Under the pieces are notes generated by a model that saw only the letters and a list, made by a program, of their open reading frames with translations, searched no databases and was not told where the DNA came from. DNA of 64,000 bases, taken from positions 4,039,317 through 4,103,316 of the forward strand of contig NC_049912.1 of assembly GCF_001411555.2 (NCBI RefSeq). The letters run 5' to 3'. Shown one piece after another: positions 35,146 through 48,100 of this stretch; position 1 is the stretch's first letter, and the number at the start of each line of letters is the position of its first letter. The position numbers were made by a program, and so were the translations under genes. The stretch comes from Juglans regia (Eukaryota; Streptophyta; Magnoliopsida; Fagales; Juglandaceae).

Positions 35146-35720
35146 AACAAGAGCAGACCAATGTTTTAAGAATCAATTTCTCAAGCTTGACTTGGATAGT
35201 TTCTCATTGCAAGCATTGATGCAACAAAAAAAAAAAAAACTTATTTATTTAACCAAGTTTCACTTTAGAGGTGGCCATCCAAATCTTAACTCCACTTCAA
35301 TAGCCTTAGAAACATCAAACATTGGCAACATGGCCACTACAGCCAAATGGTCTTGATTCCAACTAAACAAACAACTGCTTGCTTATTCATTTATTAAAAT
35401 GAGGGTATTTACATAAAATAATATTACTTTTATAAGTTATTGTAAAAAAAATGCTCATAATTTAAAACATAGTCTTATAAAAGGTTGTAAAAAGTATTGT
35501 ATGTCTATCATTTTCATTTATTGAATAATCAGCTCTCATCTTTTACTCATTCAAATTGGAGTCATGCAAATATTATAATTCTAAGTTTTTATAAGTATCA
35601 TTTGCTCCAATGAGAAATTCTATTTATCATTATCATCTCGACACTATTTGATGTCCATCAAATGATTAGCTTACAAGTGAAACATAAAAAATTGTTCCAA
35701 TCATTTAATACTCGAAGGGA
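34980..35720. other. gene-free stretch with (AAT)n
   Basis: It holds an (AAT)n microsatellite at about 35101-35143. A segment with a possible donor (AATCAAG|GTATCT at about 35057) could be old exon sequence, but no protein was recognised. Just before 35721 lies a truncated MITE-like segment. Confidence 0.4.
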
Positions 35721-36450
35721 TGTTTCCCACCCGACCCATGATAGTTGGACTTGGGCAAAACAATGAGGCCAAGGGCAACCTGGGCCTTACTCTCGTGGGG
35801 CCCCAGAGTCACCAAAATGACCCAGTCTCTAGTTGCATCAAATGGCGAAGGGTCCATCATGCGGGAAACCAAAAGAAAGGGACATATGGGACGCACCAAC
35901 TCTGACATCCTCTGCGATAGAATGCATTAAAGGACTTGCATCGGCAAATGAACGGAGGACTCGAGCAACCCTCCATTCTCTGGCGAGGGGACCATAAGTG
36001 ACCACGCCGCTTACCCACTGTCGTGACACTTCTAGGAAGCCATGTCGCATTAAAACCGTCGTCTCAGAAGCCACCCGCATTGAAAGCCCTACATCATATT
36101 ACAACATTGCATTAAATACACAGGGTAAAAAAGCTATAGTAGGGACGACGAGACCTTGACACCGGGTACAAAATGTCTCTCCTGAAACGTTGTATAAAAG
36201 ACACATCCCAGATACAAAAAACTCTCTCTGAACTCTGTTATTCCAAAAACTAAGACTCAAAGCACAGGAGATTGACTTAAGCATCAGAGGTTTCCCAAAC
36301 CCCCCGAGCCCATCTTCGTCTTCTTACTTGTAGGTGGAGATAGTGGCCCAAGTTGCTAGAACATTGTCCCAGTATGCGAAACACAACGTTAACAGTGGCC
36401 CCGTCTGTGGGATCTGTCCTATAGACGTTACGTGTCCTTGTATGTTGGAG

Positions 36451-37900
36451 ATGACCCGTTCTCAAACAACTCGAGGGCTAGAAGTGTTATCAGAAGACAT
36501 GCAAGCATGTCTTGCAAAGATGGAACAATTGGTGAGGATGCTGACCGCACAAGTGGATACACTCCAGAAGGAGAACAAAGCCTTATGGGTAGACACTACC
36601 AAGCTACCTGAAGACACTGAGCCCAGTCACAATAGACAGGGCGAGTCGTGAGGCCCAGAAGGGATGGATGTAGATGGCGAGGATAGGAAGAAGATGCAAC
36701 ATGAGCTGCAGGACCTCTTGGGCAAGTACGAGGAGATGGCCAAAAATGTGGGAGCCTCATCCTCGGTAGACCAAATTATCACCAGCACAAACTTATCTTA
36801 CAGTGCAAAAGTGATGGCTATGCCACTACCACCAAAATTTAGGGTCCCCAGATGGATCTGTACAATGGATCCAAGGATCCCCTGGAACATCTAGATACTT
36901 TTAAAGCCAATATGACTTTCCACAGATTCTTCAGAGAGGTTGCTTGCAGGGCATTCCCCTTGACCCTAAAAGGCATAGCGTGGGCATGGTTCGCGTCCCT
37001 GACACCGTACTCACTCTGCAGCTTTGAGGACCTGGCTTGCCTCTTCATCACCTAGTTCATGGTTAGTAGAAAGAGAAGAAGCCCGACGGCTTACCTCCTG
37101 ACTGTCAAGCAACAAGAGGATGAAAGCCTAAAAGCATACCTGGCTAGATTCAACAAAGTGCACATGTCCACCGATGACCAAGATGAGAAGATTACCCTCG
37201 CCACCCTCCTGGGCAGCATATGGCCCTGAAACTTGTTTATGGTAGAGTTGGCTAGGAAGACTCCTACCATGCTGTGAGTGTTTATGGACCAGGCAGATGG
37301 ATTCATAAACGCTAAAGACATGCTCCGAACTTTGACAGCACCATGAAAGACAAAGTTGGAATGGGCGGATAGGAATGCCAAAACATCAACCCAATCCAAA
37401 CCTACAGACAAGGCCAAAAGAGGAAACCACGACAAAGGGAGAGATGACACCCCCCCTATGGGGTTGGGTGCCCAGCCTGACCTTGCTACACTATCAGAGG
37501 ATGACAGGCCCACTATTGAGGAAGCTGACAAGGTAGTGGATGCTGCTATTGTACCTACCACCATTCAGCAACTCACAATATTGCTGACTATAAGTCCCGA
37601 GAGGGAGAAAGGAGGAGGGCGTTATACCCATCCCCTCGGCACCATACCGACCAGCGGGAAGACCAGTTATGGGAGGTTTGATAGGAAAATGAGGAGTGAG
37701 AGCCCATGGAGGCGAGCAAAGCGAGAGCCTCCACGAAACAGCCATCGGTCACCAACCCGCGAAGGCACCCCTTTGGGTAAGATCGGGACTATAGTCGGGG
37801 GGGAGGGGGGGTTTGCTAGGGGCGGCTTCACCTCCTTTAGCAAAAAGGTGCCAGCTAGAAGGGTACGATTCGGAAAGTATATACGGCCGAATATCGCCTA
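36451..37900 (+). pseudogene. gypsy gag remnant
   Basis: It opens MTRSQTTRGLEVLSEDMQAC, then SSSVDQIITSTNLSYSAKV, DLYNGSKDPLEHLDTFKANM, FPLTLKGIAWAWFASL, AYLLTVKQQEDESLKAYLAR and FNKVHM. This is the capsid domain of a gypsy gag, followed by a hydrophilic basic C-terminal part. Stops after GES and after CLFIT, and at least one frameshift near 36850, disable it. Confidence 0.88.
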
Positions 37901-37904
37901 ACTA

Positions 37905-38390
37905 AGTAGAGGAGCGAGGCTGGGCCAGCCATCACCTTTGAGGAGGCTGAAGAGGAAGGAGTCCTCTACTCCCACGATGATGCCTTGGTGGTGACTATGC
38001 CAGTGGCTAACTTCACCACCAGGAGAATCCTCATCAACAATGACAGTTTTGCCAACATCCTATTTTGGGATGTCTTCACTTGAAAAGGGATTGATCCCAC
38101 CCACCTGTGGCTAGAACCTATATCGTTGAAGGGGTTTTTGTGAGATATGGTTCAACCAGTGGAAACCATCACTCTTTCAATCCTAGCCGAAAAGACCCCC
38201 CACACCACCTCTGGGATGATCGAATTTATAGTCGTGAAGGCCCCCTCATCATACAATGCCATACTGGGGCCAACCTATACTCAACATTCTGAAAGTGGTG
38301 ACGTCAACTTACCACCTGAAGATGAAGTTCTCGACTTGCGTCACCCTTAGCCCCCACTTGGGATTTGACGGTGACTGAATACGTCGGGAC
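37905..38390 (+). pseudogene. gypsy aspartic protease remnant
   Basis: The frame reads AITFEEAEEEGVLYSHDDAL, VVTMPVANFTTRRILI and NNDSFANILFWDVF. The usual D-[NT]-G-S-S catalytic motif is replaced by NNDSFAN, so the active-site Asp is lost. SSYNAILG and, after a shift, LKVVTSTYHLKMKFST follow as in the family. It stops at the LTR-like insertion at 38392. Confidence 0.82.
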
Positions 38391-38391
38391 A

Positions 38392-40466
38392 TGTAACACA
38401 AGGCTATATGCCCCTCATTTATGACGTTAAGATACAATGCACCTAACATCTAGCAGTATACAATAAATATCACAGTGAAAAAATTCTTTTTCTATCTAAC
38501 TAATGCACGGTGGCAAAATAAAGATACATGGTACCAATAAGTGCAAATATCCCAAAGCTTTTATATATCATAAGCACTTCAAAATGAGTTTGTGTTTCCC
38601 AAAAGAACTCCCAAAATAAGATAGAGTATTTTAAACCATTCTCAAAACACGGAATCCATCAAAACATTATTCCTCAAAAAGTAACTACCACAAAATATCT
38701 TAGGTTCCCGATCTCTTCATCACTAATGTCCCATCAAGAGTTAGACACCAAAAGACTCCATGGGATTACTTAGGCTTGGGTGGTAATAATCCTAAATCTT
38801 CGGCTGTTGCTTTGGCGTCAGTCGAGGCCTTCAAGGCTCGCTCTAGAAAAGTAGATAACTGGTCCATATTCCAACAAAATTTCAAATTTTGGGATGGTTG
38901 GGAGTTCGTATCTTTGATCTCGGTCTCACTAATACTAGCCAGAATCTCCCTGAGAAGTGAGGCCATGTATTTCAATGCATCTGTAGTATAGTCATAACGA
39001 GCCTGTACAGTATACTCGTGCTCTACCAAAGAACCATCTAGGTTCATGGTTCTTGGGAATCCGGGGTACCTGTTACAACTTCTACCATTCTAGGTGGGAA
39101 ATGGTAGTGAAAACTACTACAGTGAGATTTCGAGAAATCTCTACAAGTAAACAAACAACATACTACAGATATCATAAACATATAAAAGTAAATACAAACA
39201 AATGCATAGACATTTACGTATGACATAAAACTTGGACTTGTGCATCATGGACTTTTCTTATGAAAATAACATTTTTTATCTTTTAAACTCTTACCACATG
39301 GTCATATCATTTGAGTTCAAGTTCTTGTTCATATCATAACATATCATGCCAATCCATATCATGTCATAATATATCATATTGAGAACAAGTCTCATCATTC
39401 CTTATCCTTTCATTCATATCATAGCATATCATGGTATAACATATCATGTCATTTCATATTATCGAGCTCAAATGCCTTGCTCATATCATATCATTCACAT
39501 ATGTGGATACCTCACGGATCCTTTAAGTACCGTGTGTTTCTCTCTAGTTACCACATCAACCAGTGATCCCCTTGATCGAGTTGACTACGTAATAAATATA
39601 AACATATTCTTTACGACAGTTCACATATTTCGCCTTCCCCGTAATATGCACTAAACCCCACTCCGATATCCTTCCATTGGAATCATTCGAGGTTCGTCGA
39701 CTGTACTTCGTCGGCTCAGGAATTTTCACTTGATTTAGACACTCTAGAGTGGATAGAGAGTTCCAATAGGGCATTTTCCCATCCTAGCATTTAGGGTCGT
39801 TATAAAACATCTTTGACTCTTTCTTTTAAAAACATGGACCCAAATGCGTGAGACATGTAACGTGGACTCATGACAAAACATAACTCTTATTCATGCAACA
39901 TGTAAAGCCGAAAAACATAGCTCATCCCATAGCATGCATCTCATGTCATAGCTTGAAAACATTAGAACATGTAAACAAAGATCATTTCATGCAACATAAT
40001 TGATTCTTTCATCAAAACAACAAAACATAATTTTTATCACCCAAAGGATGGTCTTGGCCGATTCATCTAAGCCTTCTAAATTATGTATTTTTCATCATTC
40101 CAACTCATAACATCATGCCTCCATTTAATTTTATGTCCAAACAAACATGTAAACCGATAAACATGGCAAAATCAAAACTAACATGTATTATATTTGAGAC
40201 TTAGCTTAATCATGCTTCCTAAGACATTGCATCTCTTCATTCTTAGACATGACCGAAACTTGCATCATAGAAATACTAGATTTAAGCAACAACTTCATGC
40301 ACTAATACATAATGGCTGAACACATCATCATGAAATATCATACTTCAAATTGCAATTTCATACAAGTATTCATAAATCACTTAAGCCAATTAATAAGCAT
40401 GGAATAATAGCTATAGTCAAACAATTAATCAAACAAAAGTTTCAAGTAAATAATCAAACAAGAGGT

Positions 40467-40511
<45 letters not shown>

Positions 40512-42065
40512 GAATAATATCAAAGATAGGTTGGAAGTTTACTTACAAAAGTCTAACAATAATACTAGCAAAATTTGAAAATATAGTATAGTATATTAGA
40601 ATCAATCTCACAAAAACCCTAGATTCTGAACATGTGAGTGAATGTGAGTATAGTGACATTTTCAAAATCCTTTTCTCATGTTAAAAACCCTAGGGCCAAA
40701 ACCATTAAAGATCACAAACCCTAGTTTTTCCTTTAAGTTAAAAAAATGAACTTGTGTTACCCTAAATCACGTGTTCATGTGTTCAAACACCAAAAATATT
40801 TCGGGTTCCTTCTTCCATGAAGAGAAAACCAACCCTAGTTTCTAGAGTGAAAATAGGTGGTTGTGTGAGAAAAATCCTAAATCCGAAAATGGCTAGATGA
40901 GTTCTTCCCTTGGCCGTGTGTGTGCATCAAGAAAAGAAGTGAAATGATCCTTACCTCAAGTATAGAGTTCTCACTCAAAAAATGGTGAATGGTGAATGGT
41001 TTCTTTTTGATATACGAAAATGGTGGTGTTTGGCTAGAGAGAAAGTGTGGGACAACGAAGACTAGAGAGGGAAAAGGTGATGGTCGAAATACACTAGGAG
41101 AAACAAGAAACGTTTTGTAAAAAAGGCTGCCCCATTTTCGGCTCATTCCTTATATAGTGTTCCGCTAGGTTTTTCATCAACCAATGCATGCAAGACAAGT
41201 GGCATCTCCATTTTTCCCTCAAGATGGGACTTGCATGGGGAAGACCAAAAGGTGTTGTCGTGTGGCTCTTTCTCCCCAAACCGAAACCCTACTTGCTTCC
41301 ATTCTCCATTTTTCCCTTCCACCTATGTCTAAGTTCAATGCACCAAGAGGTTAAAAGGCAATTTCCTCAAAACCCTAATCTTCCAAAGCACTCTTCTAGT
41401 GAGCATGGTTGACATGTGGCATGAGTGTGTGCGCTCTTGGATTACTGAAATCCCTATGTCACTTCAGGTGACTTTATATCATTCCCTAGGTACTTTTGCT
41501 TTTTGGTTTTCTCCCCTTGTAGCCGTCGGTCACATGCCCATTTCGTACTAAAAAAGTCTTCTAGAACATGCCTTTTTGCTTTCTCTAGTATGACACATTC
41601 TTGGAACTCACAAAACGACATTTTGCCTTAACTTGACATGTGTCTATGCGGACTTGTGCTTGCAAAAGTGGCGCCTACACCTCCAAAACTGAAACCCTAG
41701 TTTCTCTTTATTGATTCTTCCACTTTTCACCTAAAGATCCAATGCATGGTTGACAAGTGTCAATTTAGCATTTTTCCAAAAGACCAAAAACTCCTTACAT
41801 TGCCTAGTGGTGCCCTCCCCCTGTTCCATGGCCAAACTTGGGCCTCTCCAAAGCAAACAGTCTTCATGGGCCTATTCCCTTATGCCAAGTATCTCTACTT
41901 CCTTTTGAAAGCTAAAGAGCCTTAATCTAAGAGATCCACATCCCATAAAAGAAAAAAAGATTAGCCTAAGAGGCTTTTCCACACTTAACTAAAAACCTAA
42001 AGACACATCATCATCATCCACTCAAAATGTAAACGCAATTTCTTACGAAAATTCAAGATGTCACA
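38392..42065. mobile_element. large LTR-like insertion in the gypsy element
   Basis: A 3.67-kb segment starting TGTAACAC and ending TGTCACA separates the protease from the RT of one gypsy element. TG...CA ends, no internal coding domains and a TGTAACAC start like the long LTR at 48753 suggest a solo long LTR. The flanking 5-mers (GGACA and TGACC) match only partly. It contains CATATCAT-rich repeats (about 39300-39500), an (AT)n tract at 40473-40511 and no protein that I can support. Confidence 0.55.
40473..40511. repeat. (AT)n microsatellite
   Basis: About 19 AT units inside the LTR-like insertion. Confidence 0.95.
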
Positions 42066-43330
42066 TGACCGCTGCGGGAGTAGACGAGATATTAAGTGAG
42101 CAGATCTTGGCACGTGAATGTTATGTACAAGAACTAAAGCCGCCGAAGGGTGGGATTTGCATGGTAGAACCCCCAAAGTGATGGTCATGCCTCGTCACCT
42201 TCCCTTGAATTCATTGCAGAAGAAGAAGAAATCAGGGATGAACAAACTCTCTGACAAGTGGAGCCAAACAAACCACTTGAGTTGGCCCCTAGATTCGAGT
42301 TACCCCGAGGCCACAGTTAGGATCGGCAGTAGAATGACACTGCGGTGGGCTACGATACAACTCCTCGTGAAACACCTGGATGTCTCTGCTTGGAGCCACA
42401 AAGACATGCCTGGGATTGACCCCGATGTCATCCAACACCACTTGTGTGTGAATTCTGAGGACAAGAAGGTCTGGCAGAAAAGGTGGAGTTTTAGTATCGA
42501 GAAGAGCATTGCCATCACGGAAGAAGTCGATCGCCTTCTAGCAGCGGGGTTCATACGTGAAGCACACTACCTGGATTGATTATCCAATGTTGTGCTAGTG
42601 AAAAATGTCAACGGTAAGTGGATGATGTGTGTTGATTTTCCAAATTTAAATAAGGCCTGCCCCAAAGAATGTTTCCTTCTTCCCCTAATCAACCTAATAG
42701 TAGACTCCATTGCGGGCCATCGCATGCTTAGTTTCATGGATGTCTACTCAGGATACAACCAGATCCGGATGAACCTTGACGACGAGGAGGAAACATCATT
42801 CATCATGGATAGAGGACTGTATTGCTACCAAGCCTTTAGATTTGAAAAACGTGGGGCCACTTACCAGCGATTGATAAATTGCATGTTCAATAAATAGATA
42901 GGGCGGAACATGAAGATTTATGTGGACGGCCTACTTGTGAAGAGCAGGACCCTTGAACAAAACCTAGCCGACCTACGCGAGGCCTTCGCGGCCAAGTGCG
43001 GATACGGTGGAATTTGGGCAATTCTTGGGTTTTATGGTCTCAGAATGGGGAATAGAGGCCAACCTGTAAAAGGTGGAGGCCATACTCAACCTCCTCCCCC
43101 CCCCCCTGTGGGTATCAACAACTTAAAAAAGACGCAGACTTGGAATGGTGAGTGCGATCGGCTTTCAAGAACCTTAAGCAGTACCTTACCCATCCTCCAC
43201 TACTCAGTCAAGCTAACCTGACAGAAGTCTTGAGCCTATATTTATCGGTTTTCCCATACGCCGTCTTCGTGACTTTAGTACGAGACTCGAAGGGCTCCTA
43301 GAAGCCAGTGCACTACACCAGTCATAATTG
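42066..43330 (+). pseudogene. gypsy reverse transcriptase / RNase H remnant
   Basis: The frames read DVIQHHLCVN, IAITEEVDRLLAAGFIREA, VVLVKNVNGKWMMCVDFPNL, NKACPKECFLLP, LSFMDVYSGYNQIRM and MKIYVDGLLVKS. These are the RT blocks of Ty3/gypsy. In the catalytic box YVDD has become YVDG, removing one essential Asp. After a frameshifted thumb region, AFKNLKQYLTHPPLLSQANL and YLSVFPYAVFVTLV lead into RNase H. The sequence then ends. Stops are present. Confidence 0.88.
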
Positions 43331-43467
43331 TTACTTGAATATAATTTAAAATTTGATAAAAATAGTACTTCATTATAGTGGGATAGGAGATCGCTAATAT
43401 ATAAAATCTTTGTTAAAAAATTAATTAAGAAAAAAGACACTCAAATTAAATGAGGCACACCCATAAC

Positions 43468-44194
43468 TAGGGGTGTCAAATCGTGTTAACGGGTTGTGTT
43501 CGTGTTTTGTCAAGATATGTATATTACACGTAATGGGTCAACACGAACACGACCTGTTAAGGATTTCGTGTCAAAATTTCAAACCCGAACACGACACGGT
43601 AAGATAACGGGTTGACACGACGCAACTCGTTATGACCCGTTAATGAATAAGAAATAAATTGACATGACACGATACAACTCGTTCCATTTCAACCCATTTA
43701 CATTAATGGGTTAAACAGACATGATAAGACACGACACGACTCGTTTAATTTGATTGATTTTATATAAATATTTAAATATAAATAATATCTATAAAAAATA
43801 AAAAACTAATTGCAAGTATAAAATTACAATCCAAATAAATATGATCCACACAATTTCTAATAATATTCATAATTAAAATTACATTCTAAATATAATAAAC
43901 AAAGCATACAATGTAAATATATTAATGTTATAATCTCAAATATAATAAAAAATTAAAAACACAGATCTAAACAAATTTAGAACTTGAAGAAGGAAGTGGA
44001 GCGTCCTCCTTGCCCTTTAGGTCTAAGGGTATAAAGGTAAATTTAATTATCTTAACGGGTTGACCCGTTAAGCAATCGTGTCTTAACGGGTCAACCAGTT
44101 TTGACTCGAACCCGTTAAAGCTAAACCTTAACTCACTTTTATCGTATCGTGTTCGTATTGAATTAACGGATAGTGTTATATATTGCCACCGCTA
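43468..44194. mobile_element. hAT-type non-autonomous element
   Basis: The left end is TAGGGGTGTCAAATCG. The right end, as reverse complement, is TAGCGGTGGCAATATA. The flanking 8-mers CCCATAAC (43460-43467) and CTTATAAC (44195-44202) match at six positions. Subterminal GTTAACGGGTTG/ACCCGTTAA motifs recur many times. There is no coding capacity (727 bp). Confidence 0.72.
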
Positions 44195-44386
44195 CTTATA
44201 ACCTATTAAGCCTTTATTTGAGCCATAAATAAAAGGCCCAATTAGCGCGTGTCAAGCCATAAAATAAAGGACAATGGTGCACACCAAATGTACCTTTAAA
44301 TATGTATATTAATGTTTTTAAACATCTTTTAACTATTAACAAAAAATTAAAAAAATACAAATTTATTAATAGTTAATTCCTTAATC

Positions 44387-44390
<4 letters not shown>

Positions 44391-44424
<34 letters not shown>
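44391..44424. repeat. (AT)n microsatellite
   Basis: About 16 AT units between two MITEs. Confidence 0.95.
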
Positions 44425-44427
<3 letters not shown>

Positions 44428-44661
44428 TAGATACATTTGATGTGCACGTTTAAAAGTCATATTAGTATTTTTAGGAAAATGCTAAATATATTAAATAAAA
44501 ATTTACAAAAAAATTACTTTTTCACATGTCAATTCTTAATATGTTGAAAATCATGAAATTTAAATTTTAAAAAAAATACTAATAGAATTAACTTTGCAAA
44601 TAAAAAACATTTCTATCATGTTCTCTATACCTTCTAAATCTCTAAATTTTAAGAAATCAAC

Positions 44662-44881
44662 TGAGTGGTTTGAATTCAGAAACAAGTTAAGATGGGTTGA
44701 GATGGTTTGTAAATAGTAGAATAAAAGTTGAATTATTTATTATATTTTGTGTAAGAATTTTATAAAGTTGTTTTGAGATTTGAAAAAGTTGAATTGTTTA
44801 TTATATTTTATGTGAGAATTTTAAAAAGTTGTAATAATGAGATGAGATGAGTTGATGTAAATTTTGAATGCAAACGAGACC
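44662..44881. mobile_element. Tourist-like MITE
   Basis: It has TGGTTTGAATTCAGAAAC at the left and GGTCTCGTTTGCATTC as reverse complement at the right, followed by TTA. Internal GATGGGTTGAGATGG and GAGATGAGATGAGTTGATG motifs match the subterminal repeats of the PIF/Harbinger element at 18212. Confidence 0.65.
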
Positions 44882-44884
44882 TTA

Positions 44885-45189
44885 ACTTTTTGGTAAAATA
44901 AGCACTCTATCCGGTTCCTTATTTTAAGGAATGGGTTTAGGATGTGATCCGTGAATATTTATCCTCTAAATTATTTTTTATATATATTTTATAGAAAATA
45001 GTTAAAGATGTAAAAATAAAGTAGTAGAAATAATAATAAAGAAATAATATAAAAAGATTATTATGTGATATATTTATTATCATTAGAAGATAAATAAATA
45101 TGTAATAAATGATTATTTAATAATAATAAATATGTTATATTTATTTAATAGAATGTTAGAATAATATATAAAATTTTCGAAAATGAGAA
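44885..45189. other. AT-rich stretch before gene B
   Basis: MITE-like AT-rich sequence immediately upstream of the gene B leader. No separate gene is seen. The promoter of gene B must lie here or in the MITEs. Confidence 0.4.
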
Positions 45190-48100
45190 GATAGAAGAGT
45201 CCTCCATTGCACACCATCATCACCAGCAACTACCACAGTCTCAGACTCGGACGCTGCTGTCTCCGTCCAAAGCTCGATTTCTTCGTCACCATTTCTCGGT
45301 TCTCGGGTAAGCTATTAATCCCACCACAACCAAACCTATCTTTCTACATATCCATGTCCTTCCTCAATAATGCATAACTGTGCGCCTTTGTCTAATGCGT
45401 ATGATATGCTGATTTAGGGTTTTTGCTTGCAGCTGAAGACGAACGAGAGAGGAAGAGGAAAAGAAGGCGTACCAATTCATGGGGGGTGGAGCAGATCATG
45501 GACATGGGGAAGCGTCCCACGGGGATTTCCGGGCCAAGGTTTGGAGCATGACGGGCGGCCCAAACTGCCGGCCCAAGCACTGGCGCCGCAATACCGCCAT
45601 CGCCATGGCCGGCGTCTTCCTCATCTGCATACCCATCGCCATGAAGTCCGCCGAGCTCGAGGTCCTCTTCTCTCCGATTTCTTTGTTTACTCGTTTACTT
45701 TTCTGAGTTAAATCCCTCTGAAAATGTGGGGAGGTGAAGAAAATTGGGGTTTTGTTTTTTTTTAGAATGCGAAATCTCTCCCAGCTATTTACTCTATCTC
45801 GCATTATTTCTCCAGTGTTTTTCCTGGTCAACATGTGAGTTTCTGTTTGGCTGCCGAGAAATCTAGGGCATTTGGGGAAATTGGGATTGATGGATCTTAG
45901 GTTATACGCCATTGAGATTCTAGAACCTTATCGAAAAAGTCTTGCGCGTGTAACAGCTGAGCTCTTGGTTGTTGTCACAAATGCAAACGAATTGAGTTTG
46001 AAAATTCAATTATGCTTCTGACGGTTGTGGATTTAGTTATCAACTATCTTGTAGGTTTAGAAAGTTTCTTGGGTAGTGTGTGTGTTTTTTTTTTTAAATT
46101 ATCTACATCCAGTATACATAAGGTTTCCGCCTTTTCTAATAAAATCCTATCAGTAGTGTTTATTTTTTTGAATGGTCTGTTCTGAAGGGAACCCCCGAAC
46201 AGTTTTCTCTAGGCTTTTAGGGCCGTGATGAATAATGATTTTTCGATTGACAGGGAGGGCCATTAGTTTAACCCAAGGAAATGGCTACGCATTTGAATGT
46301 TTTTAGCATATAAGCTTACAGATCTGCTATTGGAACTTCCGTAGGTTTTTTCTTTTTTACTCTTATGGCGTTACAATTTCATACTTTTCAACTTAATTGC
46401 TGAAAGATTTAATCTTTCGAGTGCATTTTAAATTTTTTAGTTAACAGGTTGCAAATACTTTGCTGAAAAATGGAAGGAACAAATTCTTGCTATATTTTAT
46501 AGTGTCTACAGTCACCCACGTTAGTCGGTATTGAAACTTTGATGGGTACTTCGTATTTTTTTTGGAAGTCAAACTAAGGGTACGTTTGGAAACTAAACTA
46601 AACTAAACTCTTCTCAATTCATCATTACAACTTTTTCAAATTCCAACACAAAATATAATAAACAATTCAACTTTTTCAAATCCCAAAATAATAATAATAT
46701 TTAAAAATAATCTTCTAACAATATTTTATCATCTCAATTCAACTCAACTCAACTTAGTTTAACATCCAAACGCACCCTAAATATGAGATTGTTTTGGAGG
46801 TTGCTGCCCAGGTACTTGAATAAGTGCTATCTGATTAGAGTTGGCCAGTCAGGTTTACTTATCAAAAGCTAAAGTTGGGCAGTATGATTGATATCAAGAA
46901 AAAAAATAAAGTTAGTGGGAAGTTAGGGAGGGAAGGAGTTTCTTTTGATGCTTTTTGCATTTGTTATATAGGAAGCATCTACATTTGGATTGACAAAAAA
47001 CAGGGACTGCGATATTGTAATACCTCAGATTTATCATGATAGGGCGGTGAATGGGAGCCATATTGCTTGGGAAGGAGAACTTCTAGCGATTTATAATTAT
47101 TTCAAGGGGCTCCAATCATAGCATTGACTAATCCTTTGAAGTGTAAGCCTAGATATGGTTTGGGCTTTCTTTGGGTAATGCTCCAGTCTCACATTGAGGA
47201 TGTAAATAATCCACATAGAATGGGTAATTTATAAAATTAGTCATGGGTGCCACATTGGCTACTTACTAGGTGAAACTAAGCTTTATATGTGAAAGGAAGC
47301 TTTAAGTTGAATATTGTTTTGGGGTAATAGCACATGTGGTTAGTGCTTTCCCTAGGTTGTTACATATGGCATTGGAGTCACCTAATAAAGGCCAGCCATG
47401 TGATGTTGGACCATTGCATGACATGAGCTTGAAGAGGATGTCGGGAATTAAGAGGGGAAGTTTGTAACACCTCAGTCCTATATTGGAAATATGAATAACC
47501 AAAATAAAGTGGGTAAGTTATAAAGGTAGTCAAATTGACTAGTTATTTTGGAGTTCTAGTGTATATGTGGTAAGGGTGAAAACCGGACTGGTTTCGGTCA
47601 GTTTTCGGCCGGTTTTGGGTTTGGAGGTTGGCTTGAGACCTTTTTTGGGCTGTTTTATTTACCCTATGTCTATATGATTTTAGGCCTTTTTTTGGGTTGC
47701 TTTAAAATCCTAATTTGATGTAGTGGGATTTTAAAGCCCATTTTTAATATTCAAGTTTCATTTTAATTTTAATGTTTAATTTTAAAGTCATTTATAATGT
47801 TAGGTTTAAAAAAAAAAAAAATAGCAATAGTAAAATAGTGATGGCATAAGTATATACTACTATACTAATTACTATGTAACTAAAAAAAATACAACAACTC
47901 CACTAGATGTTTAATACACATTACGAATAAAAACAAATTGTTCTAAGCAACAATGCAATCAAAATAAATAAATGGCAACGGTTCTTGTCATTTGTAATCT
48001 TCACACGTGCTGCTTCAGCCTTCAATCTTCAATAGTTGTAACGTTTGATTGTGTGCCCAGCTCTATATAAAAAACATTAATAAGAATAACATCAAATATT

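Larger units (their letters stand above)
35721..43330 (+). mobile_element. decayed Ty3/gypsy element, 3' truncated
   Basis: It comprises a 5' LTR (35721-36394, ends GTTAACA), a primer-binding site (36395), gag, protease, then after a 3.7-kb insertion the reverse transcriptase and the start of RNase H. It breaks off near 43330 without integrase or 3' LTR. The domain order gag-PR-RT-RH and the sequence type fit the Tat/Athila side of plant Ty3/gypsy. Stops and frameshifts occur in every domain. Confidence 0.88.

Noticed and set aside
34982..35356. Plus-strand frame with a poly-Asn run and its minus partner with poly-Ile
   Set aside because: Produced by the (AAT)n microsatellite; no conserved flanking protein.
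38392..42065. Helitron insertion
   Set aside because: No TC start, CTRR end or 3' hairpin at an A-T target; TG...CA ends fit an LTR better.
45427..45711. Alternative 94-aa frame overlapping the gene B first coding exon
   Set aside because: Different frame from the conserved subunit and it reads into the intron; no homology pattern.
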